Shown piece after piece: positions 13,284-24,829 of a stretch of DNA of 64,000 nt. Origin of the DNA: Clusia tigrina (Eukaryota; Arthropoda; Insecta; Diptera; Clusiidae); contig OV050032.1 in assembly GCA_920105625.2 (NCBI GenBank), positions 6,489,129 to 6,553,128 on the forward strand. The letters are read 5' to 3'. The position numbers and the translations under genes were made by a program. Each line of letters opens with the position of its first letter. Within the stretch, counting starts at the first letter, position 1. The notes beneath the pieces are model-generated. The model saw nothing but the letters and a program-made list of their open reading frames with translations. It did no database searches and was not told where the DNA came from.

Positions 13284-13979
13284 TGGTGCCAGATGGTCAA
13301 ACAATTGATCTGTTGAATGGGAAGTTCGGGAAACGTGTAATCTCGAGAACTGCTGTGGACGAATGGCCAATGGTGCCAGATGGTCAAACAATTGATCTGT
13401 TGAATGGGAAGTTCGGGAAACGTGTAATCTTGAGAACTGCTCTGGACGAATGGCCAATGCTGCCAGATGGTTAAACAATTGATCTGTTGAATGGGAAGTT
13501 CGGGAAACGTGTAATCTCGAGAACTGCTCTGGACTAATGGCCAATGGTGCCAGATGGTCAAACAATTGCTATGTTGAATGGGAAGTTCGGGAAACGTGTA
13601 ATCTCGAGAACTGCTGTGGACGAATGGCCAATGGTGCCAGATGGTCAAACAATTGCTCTGTTGAATGGGAAGTTCGGGAAACGTGTAATCTCGAGAACTG
13701 CTCTGGACGAATGGCCAATGGTCCTAGATGGTCAAACAATTGCTATGTTGAATTGGAAGTTCGGGGAACGTGTAATCTCGAGAACTGCTCTGGACGAATG
13801 GCCAATGGTGCCAGATGGTCAAACAATTGATCTGTTGAATGGGAAGTTCGGGAAACGTGTAATCTCGAGAACTGCTCTGGACGAATGGCTAATGGTGCCA
13901 GATGGTCAAACAATTGCTATGTTGAATGGGAAGTTCGGGAAACGTGTAATCTCGAGAACTGCTCTGGACGAATGGCCGT
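13284..13979 (+). repeat. 87-bp minisatellite made from transposase codons, eight copies
   Basis: Units start TGGTGCCAGATGGTCAAACA (with point variants) at 13284, 13371, 13458, 13545, 13632, 13719, 13806 and 13893. Every spacing is exactly 87 bp, or 29 codons. One unit translates as VPDGQTIDLLNGKFGKRVIS followed by RTALDEWPM, which is the family's segment after QQDGATCHTA. The single-copy transposase flanks lie on either side. Stop-creating changes occur in the 13458 unit (GGTTAA, GGACTAA), so the array is drifting and not under coding selection. Confidence 0.95.
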
Positions 13980-14200
13980 TGGATGTCCTTTTATGAGGGT
14001 TTAGGCCAACAAATCAGCAACGTTAGAGGACCACAGAAACAATATCGAACACGAAGTTGCCAACGTTCCGGCCGATATGCGTGGAAGAGTGGTGGAAAAC
14101 TGGCTCAAAAACATCGATCGCTACCCACGTGCTGGCGATGGTCATATGCACGAGATCGAATTCCATACTTAAATGGAACATGGGCACTATATCTGGAATA

Positions 14201-15165
14201 AAGTTCAGATCACAATATCACAATTATTCCAAGTTTTATTTAAACACATAGTTATGATGTCCTTATTGCAGACTCCGTTATGACTTTCGGCAGAGGTTGT
14301 CTGAAGAGATCGATACTATCGACTTGTTTCAAATATATTTTCGTTTCCTTTCTTAAGATTTTCAGCATTATTTTCATTGTTTGTCTCTCAAATGAATTCA
14401 TAGCAATGATTAGAAACTGTTGTAGTTAGTTTTGAACACTGAACTGTTCGTGTTTATATTGTTCGCATTAGAGTTCGTTGTACTGCCCGTACTGTAAGCA
14501 TTCCCATATCTATTTGCTTATCATATTTCTCGCTGTCAATCTTCCACTCATACGCCAGTTTGTTTTTATTTAATTTTCTTGAATATGCTTGCCTCCTCCC
14601 CTCCTGGCCGACTAATTTCCAGACATAATTCACGCTCTTAATTTTAATTTCTCATTAGTAATAAACCCACAACTGGAAAATTTGAATTACTGTTAATCCG
14701 TCAAGTGGATGCATCATGCGTTTGGGGGGGAGTGTAGGGGGGCACCATCGTTACGATAAGTGTTACATGTGTGTGTGTGTGTGTTGGTGGTATTATGAAA
14801 ACACTCGTATAATTTTCATTTTCAGTTAAAAAACAATTTCGTTCCATTCGTTGATTTTCCGTTGTAAACGCATAATTTTCCTCACGATTTTCTCTCCACC
14901 GTCTCTTGTTCCATCGCACGCGCGCGCTCTGTTTCCAACTTTTTCCATTGTATTCTGCTGTTCATTTATTTTAATTTTATTTTTTGTATTGTTACTTTGT
15001 GTTGTTTTCAGCACTTATACAGGGTGGCGTAGAGTTGAGTCTGAAGCAGACTGACTGGTGGAGAGGTGTCCGGGTGAGTTGGAGTTGTTGATTCGAGCGC
15101 TGGACTCACAATTTGAGGATCCCGCACACTAGCAGAGGTGGGTGCGCCCCACTTTTTAGAACTTC
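14201..15165. other. Unassigned stretch
   Basis: The first bases after the transposase stop are probably the element's 3' untranslated part, but no terminal inverted repeat was identified. A (GT)n run lies at 14770-14785. Near 15,060-15,130 a short stretch looks like a tRNA arm (GAGCGCTGGACTCACAA), but no cloverleaf closes. Confidence 0.35.
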
Positions 15166-16662
15166 TGACGAACTTGAACTGAGAGACGCATTTCCCAGTA
15201 GTATCCTTATTATGCCTTTCTTAAGATGAGGTTCCTGTGGTGTTAGGTCTGGACCTGTCGCTGCTCTATTCTAGCCACTTGGCATCTGCTGACGAACATG
15301 AACTGAGAGGAGCATTTCCCAGTAGTATCCTTATTATGCCTTTCTTAAGATGAGGTTCCTGTGTTGTTAGATCTAGACCTGTCACTGCTCTATTCTAAGC
15401 CACTTGGCATCTTGTGACGAACATAAACTGAGAGGAGCATTTCCCAGTAGTATCTTTATTGCTCCTTTCTTAAGATGAGGTTCCTGTGTTGTTAGATCTA
15501 GACCTGTCACTGCTCTATTCTAAGCCACTTGGCATCTTGTGACGAACATAAACTGAGAGGAGCATTTCCCAGTCGTATCTTTATTGCTCCTTTATTAAGA
15601 TGAGGTTCCTGTGGTGTTAGATCTAGACCTGTCACTGCTCTATTCTAAGCCACTTGGCATCTGCTGACGAACATGAACTGAGAGGAGCATTTCCCAGTAG
15701 TATCCTTATTATGCCTTTCTTAAGATGAGGTTCCTGTGTTGTTAGATCTAGACCTGTCACTGCTCTATTCTAAGCCACTTGGCATCTTGTGACGAACATA
15801 AACTGAGAGGAGCATTTCCCAGTCGTATCTTTATTGCTCCTTTATTAAGATGAGGTTCCTGTGTTGTTAGATCTAGACCTGTCACTGCTCTATTCTAAGC
15901 CACTTGGCATCTTGTGACGAACATAAACTGAGAGGAGCATTTCCCAGTCGTATCTTTATTGCTCCTTTATTAAGATGAGGTTCCTGTGTTGTTAGATCTA
16001 GACCTGTCACTGCTCTATTCTAAGCCACTTGGCATCTGCTGACGAACATGAACTGAGAGGAGCATTTCCCAGTAGTATCCTTATTATGCCTTTCTTAAGA
16101 TGAGGTTTCTGTGGTGTTAGATCTAGACCTGTCACTGCTCTATTCTAAGCCACTTGGCATCTTGTGACGAACATAAACTGAGAGGAGCATTTCCCAGTAG
16201 TATCTTTATTGCTCCTTTCTTAAGATGAGGTTCCTGTGTTGTTAGATCTAGACCTGTCACTGCTCTATTCTAAGCCACTTGGCATCTTGTGACGAACATA
16301 AACTGAGAGGAGCATTTCCCAGTCGTATCTTTATTGCTCCTTTATTAAGATGAGGTTCCTGTGTTGTTAGATCTAGACCTGTCACTGCTCTATTCTAAGC
16401 CACTTGGCATCTTGTGACGAACATAAACTGAGAGGAGCATTTCCCAGTCGTATCTTTATTGCTCCTTTATTAAGATGAGGTTCCTGTGGTGTTAGATCTA
16501 GACCTGTCACTGCTCTATTCTAAGCCACTTGGCATCTTCTGACGAACATGAACTGAGAGAGGCATTTCCCAGTAGTATCCTTATTATGCCTTTCTTAAGA
16601 TGAGGTTTCTGTGGTGTTAGATCTAGACCTGTCACTGCTCTATTCTAAGCCACTTGACATGT
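15166..16662. repeat. 125-bp tandem repeat, twelve copies
   Basis: TGACGAAC recurs at 15166, 15290, 15415, 15540, 15665 and onward every 125 bp to about 16540. Two main unit types exist. Type A has GTATCCTTATTATGCC; type B has GTATCTTTATTGCTCC, with a CAGTCG/TTATTAAG subtype B'. The order reads A A B B' A B' B' A B B' B' A, so most of the array is close to an A-B-B trimer of 375 bp. No coding frame is conserved. Confidence 0.95.
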
Positions 16663-18783
16663 TTTCAAAACAGCTTTTTTCGCTTTTTTGTCTCTCACTC
16701 TCACTGTCTCTTTTATTTTGTTTTACTCCTAGAACATTTCGCTCTCTTTCTTGATAGTCTTCTTCGCTATTCTCTGAATTGTCCGCAACAGCTGTTTGTG
16801 AGTAAGTGCTGCCAAATCCGGTAGCGACGAATGTTTTGGAAAGTTGGCCGCATTCAATTTCAGATCTAAAATAGAATCATCTATGATATTCTAAACGGAG
16901 CTGCGTACCTGGACCAGTCCCTAAAAGTGTAATGACACAGATTGAGGGGCTTCGAAAATTGAGACGCGACTCTGGGAATAAAGCTTGTGAAGATGAAATT
17001 AGTCCACTGAAAAAAATAATAAATCAAACGAGGCGAATCAGATTTTGATTCGTTTGTTTTTTTCTTTTGTATGAAACAATTCTCAATCACGTTAAACTTT
17101 CAGTGGGCTAAATAGTGATTGAGAATCTTTCATAAGCCAGAGTAAAGCAGAGTAACAAACAAGGCAGAGTAACAAACAAGGCAGAGTAACAAACAAAGCA
17201 GAGTAACAAACGTCCGAGGTGGAGTAACAAACGTCCGAGGTGGAGTAACAAACGTCTAAAGAATCTAAGCAGGTTGGACTACACCAGAGAACTGCTGTGA
17301 ACCAGGAAGTTTTTATTCTGTTGACGAACCCTGGATTGGCTGAGCTTTACCTCGGCTCCGAAAAAGGTTCGTTACAAGCTGGATGCTCATTCTCAGATCT
17401 TATAGCATTGAAGTAGTGTCTATGCCAGCCACCCTGTATGCTTACAACATTCTGTTTAGTTGTTGTTTAATTGTTAACCGCGCAGTGTTGTACTTACCAC
17501 CAGGGCAGTGGATATCACCAGCGCCAGCGCCAGTGCCAGTGCCAGTGCCAACACCAACCACCAACTCCAGTAGCAGCCACAAAGACGAGAACGATTAGCA
17601 TGACCGGCAATAATGGTCACTTTTACGTGATTGTATTATGGTAATTTGCCCTTTTTCCGTTATTTTCGCTTCTAAATTGTTTTGATGCACTTGCGGTGTG
17701 CACGGTCTGTTCGTAGCAGAACCCCTTCGCCCCTGCTATGCAGTGCGTGGTACAATAATTGCTCATTATTCCCTGTCGACGAGGCTTGGTTGGTGGTTGG
17801 TTGCGGTGAGTCGCCTTTTATGCGTTACGATATGTCAAAGTGACGCTTGCCGAGTGTTCTACCCGAGGTCATTTGTTCTACACACTACTTTCCATTAAGT
17901 TCTCATGGTTTATAGACTAATGTGGGTTTCTTTAAGGGAATACCAGCAGAAACACGCGAACTTTTCACATCGTTTTTTTTGTGAGTTTTTTTTGTGATAG
18001 TTTTTTTGTGACAGTTTTTTTTTTGTATTTAGAAAGTTTTTTTTGGGTTTGTTTTTTCACTATTCATTATTTTCACGGCAATATCTATTCTACCCTTGCC
18101 CTCTACACTGCAGTTTGGCTGCATTACAGTTAACCTTGTTGCCCGCAATTTGCTAAATTGTCGATATTACACAGACGGCGGAGGTTTGCCCGAGTTCAAC
18201 GGAAGCCTATGCCGAATTGGCCACATTTACCTACCAAAAGCCGGGCGGCCACATTCAACTATGCGTAGACGCGTCTGGCTCTGCTCTGCTCGGCTCTGCT
18301 GTATTCATCATAGGCTGCTGCACTTTACGCTCAATAACGCTGCCTGTCGTACGTGAAAAGAAACTAAAATAAGAGAAAACTTGTTGTTGGCGTTGAAAAG
18401 TGAGAATGTCACAAGTTGTCGCAGCAACATTACGCTACATTACTGAAATTGCAACACTCACAACAGCAACTGCGACTGCGGGTCCGAGTGTCAATGCGAG
18501 CAGTAAGTGAAACTGATAATTGCGTGCACTTTGGCTGGTCTTTAGTTGACGCCTTTGACCCCACAAGTCTCCAGTCGGGGCCAACAAGTTGGGCCCACAT
18601 TTTCACACTCACTATTTGCTGTGTGTGTGTCTGCGTATGTGGTTTATTTTAGTAATGACTTGTTTTGCACATCATTCGTATCTGGTGGCTTCAATTGGCC
18701 TAGAAAACTTCAAGGATTATACCAGCTCTTTTATGTAATCATATTTGAATACTTTAGAAAACTTTTTCTAGTACCTTAAGAGA
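16663..18783. other. Unassigned stretch with short repeats
   Basis: A seven-copy run of about 16-20 bp units around GAGTAACAAAC lies at 17,145-17,260. At 17,970-18,060 T-tracts alternate with GTGA(T/C)AG words. A CCAGTGCCAGTG-type run lies near 17,520-17,550. A GTAAGT at about 18,505 follows a short open stretch, but exon status is not supported. Confidence 0.4.
17145..17260. repeat. Short GAGTAACAAAC tandem repeat
   Basis: The words GCAGAGTAACAAACAA and GGAGTAACAAACGTCCGAGG are repeated in tandem about seven times, with two spacer variants. Confidence 0.85.
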
Positions 18784-21497
18784 CTCTGAAATGAGAAGCT
18801 CTTTCCCATCTGTCTGATCTCCTAAATTCATTTCCACAAACTTACTGTACAGAAGTCTCTTAAATGGAATAAACTCTTCCCGGAGATTGAGAGTCTTTCA
18901 GAGTTTTTCATAGCTTCAAATTCGTCTCGTTCAGGGAGACAGAGAAACTGACCATGTTATCTTCTTTAATATGTCTATGGATCTTCTATCCTATTCTCTG
19001 AAATGAGAAGCTCTTTCCCATCTTTCTGATCTCCTTAATCCATTTCCACAGACCTACTCTACAGAAGTCTCTTAAATGGAATAAACTCTTCCCGGAGATT
19101 GAGAGTCTTTCAGAGTTTTTAATAGCTTCAAATTCGTCTCGTTCAGAGAGGCTGAGAAACGGACCATGTTGTGTTCGTTTATATGTCTGTGGATCTCCTA
19201 TCCTATTCTCTCAAATGAGTAACTCTTTCCCATCTTTCTGATCTCCTAAAAACATTTCCACAGACTTACTCTACAGAAGTCTCTTAAATTGAATCTCTTC
19301 CCGGAGATTGAGAGTCTTTCAGAGTTTTTCATAGTTTCAAATTCGTCTCGTTCAGGGAGACAGAGAAACTGACTATGTTGTGTTCTTTTATATGTCTGTG
19401 GATCTCCTATCCTATTCTCTCAAATGAGTAACTCTTTCCCATCTTTCTGATCTCCTAAATTCATTTCCACAAACTTACTCTACAGAAGTCTCTTAAATGG
19501 AATAAACTCTTCCCGGAGTTTGAGAGTCTTTCAGAGTTTTTCATAGCTTCAAATTCGTCTCGTTCAGGGAGACAGAGAAACTGACCATGTTATCTTCTTT
19601 AATATGTCTATGGATCTTCTATCCTATTCTCTGAAATGAGAAGCTCTTTCCCATCTTTCTGATCTCCTTAATCCATTTCCACAGACCTACTCTACAGAAG
19701 TCTCTTAAATGGAATAAACTCTTCCCGGAGATTGAGAGTCTTTCAGAGTTTTTCATAGCTTCAAATTCGTCTCGTTCAGGGAGACAGAGAAACTGATCAT
19801 GTTGTGTTCTTTTATATGTCTGTGGATCTCCTATCCTATTCTCTCAAATGAGTAACTCTTTCCCATCTTTCTGATCTCCTAAAAACATTTCCACAAACTT
19901 ACTCTTCAGAAGTCTCTTAAATTGAATCTCTTCCCGGAGATTGAGAGTCTTTCAGAGTTTTTCATAGCTTCAAATTCGTCTCGTTCAGGGAGACAGAGAA
20001 ACTGATCATGTTGTGTTCTTTTATATGTCTGTGGATCTCCTATCCTATTCTCTCAAATGAGTAACTCTTTCCCATCTTTCTGATCTCCTAAATTCATTTC
20101 CACAAACTTACTCTACAGAAGTCTCTTAAATGGAATAAACTCTTCCCGGAGTTTGAGAGTCTTTCAGAGTTTTTCATAGCTTCAAATTCGTCTCGTTCAG
20201 GGAGACAGAGAAACTGATCATGTTGTGTTCTTTTATATGTCTGTGGATCTCCTATCCTATTCTCTCAAATGAGTAACTCTTTCCCATCTTTCTGATCTCC
20301 TAAAAACATTTCCACAAACTTACTCTTCAGAAGTCTCTTAAATTGAATCTCTTCCCGGAGATTGAGAGTCTTTCAGAGTTTTTCATAGCTTCAAATTCGT
20401 CTCGTTCAGGGAGACAGAGAAACTGACCATGTTATCTTCTTTAATATGTCTATGGATCTTCTATCCTATTCTCTGAAATGAGAAGCTCTTTCCCATCTTT
20501 CTGATCTCCTTAATCCATTTCCACAGACCTACTCTACAGAAGTCTCTTAAATGGAATAAACTCTTCCCGGAGATTGAGAGTCTTTCAGAGTTTTTAATAG
20601 CTTCAAATTCGTCTCGTTCAGAGAGGCTGAGAAACGGACCATGTTGTGTTCGTTTATATGTCTGTGGATCTCCTATCCTATTCTCTCAAATGAGTAACTC
20701 TTTCCCATCTTTCTGATCTCCTAAAAACATTTCCACAGACTTACTCTACAGAAGTCTCTTAAATTGAATCTCTTCCCGGAGATTGAGAGTCTTTCAGAGT
20801 TTTTCATAGTTTCAAATTCGTCTCGTTCAGGGAGACAGAGAAACTGACTATGTTGTGTTCTTTTATATGTCTGTGGATCTCCTATCCTATTCTCTCAAAT
20901 GAGTAACTCTTTCCCATCTTTCTGATCTCCTAAATTCATTTCCACAAACTTACTCTACAGAAGTCTCTTAAATGGAATAAACTCTTCCCGGAGATTGAGA
21001 GTCTTTCAGAGTTTTTCATAGCTTCAAATTCGTCTCGTTCAGGGAGACAGAGAAACTGACCATGTTATCTTCTTTAATATGTCTATGGATCTTCTATCCT
21101 ATTCTCTGAAATGAGAAGCTCTTTCCCATCTTTCTGATCTCCTTAATCCATTTCCACAGACCTACTCTACAGAAGTCTCTTAAATGGAATAAACTCTTCC
21201 CGGAGATTGAGAGTCTTTCAGAGTTTTTCATAGCTTCAAATTCGTCTCGTTCAGGGAGACAGAGAAACTGATCATGTTGTGTTCTTTTATATGTCTGTGG
21301 ATCTCCTATCCTATTCTCTCAAATGAGTAACTCTTTCCCATCTTTCTGATCTCCTAAAAACATTTCCACAAACTTACTCTTCAGAAGTCTCTTAAATTGA
21401 ATCTCTTCCCGGAGATTGAGAGTCTTTCAGAGTTTTTCATAGCTTCAAATTCGTCTCGTTCAGGGAGACAGAGAAACTGACCATGTTATCTCTCTCT
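18784..21497. repeat. 209/212-bp tandem array, about thirteen units
   Basis: Units start CTCT(G/C)AAATGAG at 18784, 18996, 19208, 19417, 19629, 19841, 20050, 20262, 20471, 20683, 20892, 21104 and 21316. Spacing is 212 or 209 bp; the 209-bp units lack three bases of AAATGGAATAAACTC. Several diagnostic variants, such as CAGAGAGGCTGAGAAACGGA, occur at the same offset in the 18996 and 20471 units. This indicates duplication of a seven-unit block of 1475 bp. The array ends abruptly at about 21,497. Confidence 0.96.
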
Positions 21498-21636
21498 ATT
21501 ATATACTCGCTGATATCTGAAATGGTATTTCCACATAATGGCTGAAGAATTCTGAAAATCTCTTACGTTATTCTCCAAAATTTTGCTTGTGATGTTCTGC
21601 AAAATCCTTCCTCTACCTACCGTTAATCATGTGAAA

Positions 21637-21669
21637 CTAATGTTTCTCTCATTTTCTTTTCAGGTAAGT
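21637..21669 (+). promoter_or_regulatory. Candidate recursive splice site (zero-length exon)
   Basis: A CTAAT branch-point-like word lies at 21637-21641. It is followed by a long pyrimidine tract and then TTTTCTTTTCAG joined directly to GTAAGT (21664-21669). This is a strong 3' splice site abutting a perfect 5' splice site, the established layout of recursive (ratcheting) sites in long fly introns. The branch A lies about 23 nt before the AG. The signal is visible in the sequence; its use is inferred. It sits about 165 bp after the 209/212-bp array. Confidence 0.6.
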
Positions 21670-22835
21670 CTGACAACTGCCTAATCCGGCTATATCCCTC
21701 CCTTCATATATGCATGTGCAACTGGTATGTATCTGTGTATCTAAGTATCTCTCAGCTAAAGTTCATAAAAATAGCATAAAAGCGAATAAGTCCTCAGGGG
21801 GAAGTACACGCAGTATGCCTCCGGTCTGTCTCTCGGCCCTCGTAGACTTCAAATGTTGCAACTCTGTGGCGCATTGCGTGTGCTGCAATTTTGCATTTTG
21901 TGCGCAATTCGCAAAGGAATTGCATAATGGAAAAAATAGAAGAAAAAAAGAAACGGGGAAGAGAAAACAAAAATTGAGAGAAAAAGCCACATTTCTGTGC
22001 GAATATTTTCTCACAAAACCAAAATGAGGAAATCAATCATTTCTGGAAATTAAATAACACCGTATGCGGAGATTCTGGCAACGCCAACTTTGAACAAGTG
22101 AACAAACAAAAGTGCACGCCCCGCGAATGTGGCAAGGAAACGAGCCAAGCAACAACTCGAAGCGAAAACGGGCGTCAGAGCCCGTCGAAATGCTCGAAGC
22201 ATGCGAAACATCAAAGCGGAAAACGGCACCACTGACTAATTGCGGGTGTGGAAAAGTGGAACGAGTTCCCTGAGGAGGGGGCAGAAGGTGTGGTGTTGCC
22301 GTTGCTATTGAAGGTGGTATGTGGCATGTGGCAAGTTAATGTAGCAAATGTGTGTGTGCGCAACGCCATTTAAAAAGCGCGAAAAAATTTATGAATCGCG
22401 TTTGGGATATATCAGCAAACATCAACAACATTAGCAACAACAACAACATTAGCAACAACAACAACATTCAGAAGAAGAAGAAGAAGAAGAGTGGCATTTG
22501 ACGGACGGACAATTGGACAGACGGACAGACGGAGTGGCACGCCAGCCGTAAACAATTATTATGGCCAAATGCGTCAGCAAATTTTTGGTGAGGGCGACTC
22601 AAAGAAGCATTATTCGGAATACATTCTGGCACACTCAGATACAAATACTTGGCACTTGGAATACCAGAGACTCAGTGGGTTCCTGCGTTATCTGGAAAGC
22701 GAACTTGGAGTTTTGCCACTGACTAAAATTTTCAATTAATTTATTCAAGATTTCTGTTTCCATGGCTAGGTAATGATATATGACATCACCCTATATATTG
22801 GGAAGCAAATAGTTAAGCTTGTATCTCCATTCTAC
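21670..22835. other. Unassigned stretch with trinucleotide runs
   Basis: AACAAC/TTAGCAAC runs lie at 22,425-22,465 and an AGAAGA run at 22,469-22,490. The interval contains no recognised protein or transposon. Confidence 0.4.
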
Positions 22836-23532
22836 CATGAGGATCATTTTTGTGTGTCCAGTGTGGCATTCTACTATGGGGATCATTTTTGTGTGTCCAG
22901 TGTGGCATTCTACCCTGAGTCTCAGCTTGGTGTGTCCAGTGTGGCATTGCACCATGAGGATCAGCTTTGTGTGTCCAGTGTGGCATTGCATCATGAGGAT
23001 CGTTTTTGTGTGTCCAGTGTGGCATTGTACCCTGAGGATCAGCTTGGTGAGTCCAGTGTGGCATTGCAACATGAGGATCATTTTTGTGTGTCCATTGTGG
23101 CATTGCACCATGAGGATCATTTTTGTGTGTCCAGTGTGGCATTCTACTATGAGGATCATTTTTGTGTGTCCAGTGTGGCATTGCACCATGAGGATCAGCT
23201 TGGTGAGTCCAGTGTGGCATTGCAACATGAGGATCATTTTTGTGTGTCCAGTGTGGCATTGCACCATGAGGATCATTTTTGTGTGTCCAGTGTGGCATTG
23301 CAACATGAGGGTCATTTTTGTGTGTCCATTGTGGCATTGCACCATGAGGATCATGTTTGTGTGTCCATTGTGGCATTGCACCATGAGGATCATTTTTGTG
23401 TGTCCAGTGTGGCATTGTACCCTGAGGATCAGCTTGGTGAGTCCAGTGTGGCATTGCACCATGAGGATCAGCTTTGTGTGTCCAGTGTGGCATTGTACCC
23501 TGAGGATCAACTTGTTGTGTCCAGTTTGTGTG
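22836..23532. repeat. 39-bp minisatellite, about eighteen units
   Basis: The unit contains GAGGATCATTTTTGTGTGTC followed by CAGTGTGGCATTGCACCAT. It repeats with substitutions at a few hot positions: (C/T)A(C/A)(C/T)(A/C)TGAG, CAGCTTGGTGAG versus CATTTTTGTGTG, and CCAGTG versus CCATTG. Because 39 is a multiple of three and the unit lacks stops in several frames, open frames of 256 and 238 codons on + and 311 and 247 codons on - coexist. The + frame reads HHEDHFCVSSVAL per unit. I regard it as non-coding. Confidence 0.95.
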
Positions 23533-23600
23533 TGATTGGTTGAGTGCCACGCCCACGTACCCATCATATAAAAAGGCCTAAAGTAAAATAACCGCGTAGA
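23531..23600 (+). promoter_or_regulatory. Possible core promoter (CCAAT, CACGCCCA, TATA)
   Basis: An inverted CCAAT box (GATTGG, 23534-23539), a CCACGCCCAC word (23547-23556) and TATAAAAAG (23567-23575) lie in order within 45 bp, directly after the 39-bp array. Spacing suits a TATA promoter firing near 23,597-23,605, but no clear initiator is present and no downstream gene is recognised. Confidence 0.25.
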
Positions 23601-24737
23601 CTTGTCCACCATCCGTTCGGTAGTCGGGGTTAATCGAGTTATCTGCAGGGCTGAGGTTTTGAAGCAAATAGTTCCGTTTGCCAAAGAAGTAATAAAATAC
23701 AAAGTTGCCTTGCATTCCTGCAACACTCACATCAGCCATAACACAGCACAACAACAACGCCAACACCAACACCAACTGCATCCCTTCCCAGCGCTGCGTT
23801 CTCTTCTAATGCATCACCGCACGAATTCATGTGAAGTGCGAATTAATTAATGGAAAGTAGCAATTTTCTGCGAAATAGAATTTCCACATGGCAGCAAATT
23901 GCTTTTTGCGCTCTTCTGATTTCTTCCCCAAACCCCGCTGCCGTCGCCCCTCACCAGCTGGTTGTCTGCTGCCTTACGTGCTAACTTGCTGCTTTGAACT
24001 CCCCACACCAAAAATGTAAAAAATAATTTGTATCATTAAAGCGAGTAGTCGAGTAGTTCGCTGGCAGTAGCAGCTGCCACGCCCTATTTTACTGTTACTG
24101 TCTGTCAGGCTAGTTGTCGTTGCTGTCGGTGTCGCTGTCGCTGTAGCTATTCCTGCTGCCCCTGTCAGCGTCTGTTGCGAGCAAGCAAGCGCATGAAAAA
24201 CCATTCCTCAGTGGTCGTAATTGTGCGAAGTGCTGCTTCTGCTTCTGCTGCCGGAGTCACGTTCGCTCGCTCCACAATGTCCGAACTGAAACTGCTGCAG
24301 TGACGCAGTGACGTAGTGACATGTACCGGAAACCGTTAAAACTGCTGCTGCAGCAACTTGAATTAGTTTTTCATAGTTTTCATGTGGCCATCGCCACCAC
24401 CACCATTGCTCATTGCATAAATTCGCATTAAATGGAGGAGCCTCCTCGCTGTGGAAAATTACAAAAACTTGCAACGAGGAGCGTAGTTTTTTCTACTCCC
24501 TCTTCACAACCTCTCTGTCAATCCTGTTTTTATTCCTATCGCATTTCCCAGCACTGCATTTGGATGTGAGACGAAATGCAGTGTTGGGAAAGAGAACGCT
24601 GTTGGAAAGTTTCTTTGCGCAAGGGCCCCCATTCAGAAACCAATCAACACTTCTCCCTCACCAACAAGCAATGGATTGTTTTCGAAACGATGTTGCATCC
24701 ATTAATCTACAAAAAATCGCCTTATACTCTGAACACA
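23601..24737. other. Unassigned stretch
   Basis: CAACACCAAC and CTGTCG-type short runs occur near 23,750-23,780 and 24,110-24,150. No host gene or transposon was recognised before the mariner end at 24,738. Confidence 0.4.
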
Positions 24738-24829
24738 TACGAGGGTGGGTCAATAAGTCGTCCAAAATTGAAATAAGGAACACTCAGATCGGCAAAAGAA
24801 AACATTTTATTTCATATAGTTACGTTATC

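Larger units (their letters stand above)
12620..14200 (+). pseudogene. Tc3-like (Tc1/mariner superfamily) transposase relic, split by a retroelement tail and an 87-bp array
   Basis: A DDE transposase of the Tc3-like group can be followed along the + strand. Near 12,700-12,800 it reads as LRKNFEL and then AQELEYLKRQ in shifting frames. Around 12,800 there is a GEAHFWLNG block, where the first catalytic acid would lie. At 12,889-12,990 it reads PLYPKKVTMRYGFQAGGVTG and then VDENERHVTMNGH. At 13,213-13,290 it reads FWSELVALDMSDMWLQQYGA; the family normally has QQDGA, so the second catalytic Asp is Tyr here. The next block (DLLNGKFGKRVISRTALDEW) is amplified eightfold. The C-terminus at 14,030-14,175 reads NIEHEVANVPADMRGRVVEN and ends GDGHMHEIEFHT and a stop. 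Family transposases are about 340 residues long. Frameshifts, an inserted non-LTR 3' tail and loss of the catalytic residue make it non-functional. Confidence 0.82.

Noticed and set aside
15060..15135. tRNA gene or tRNA-derived SINE head
   Set aside because: GAGCGCTGGACTCACAA resembles a D-stem and anticodon arm, but no T-arm box (GTTCGANTC) or acceptor stem pairs around it.
22791..23726. 311-codon minus-strand open frame over the 39-bp array
   Set aside because: The frame is open only because 39 is a multiple of three and the unit lacks stops. Competing frames are equally open.
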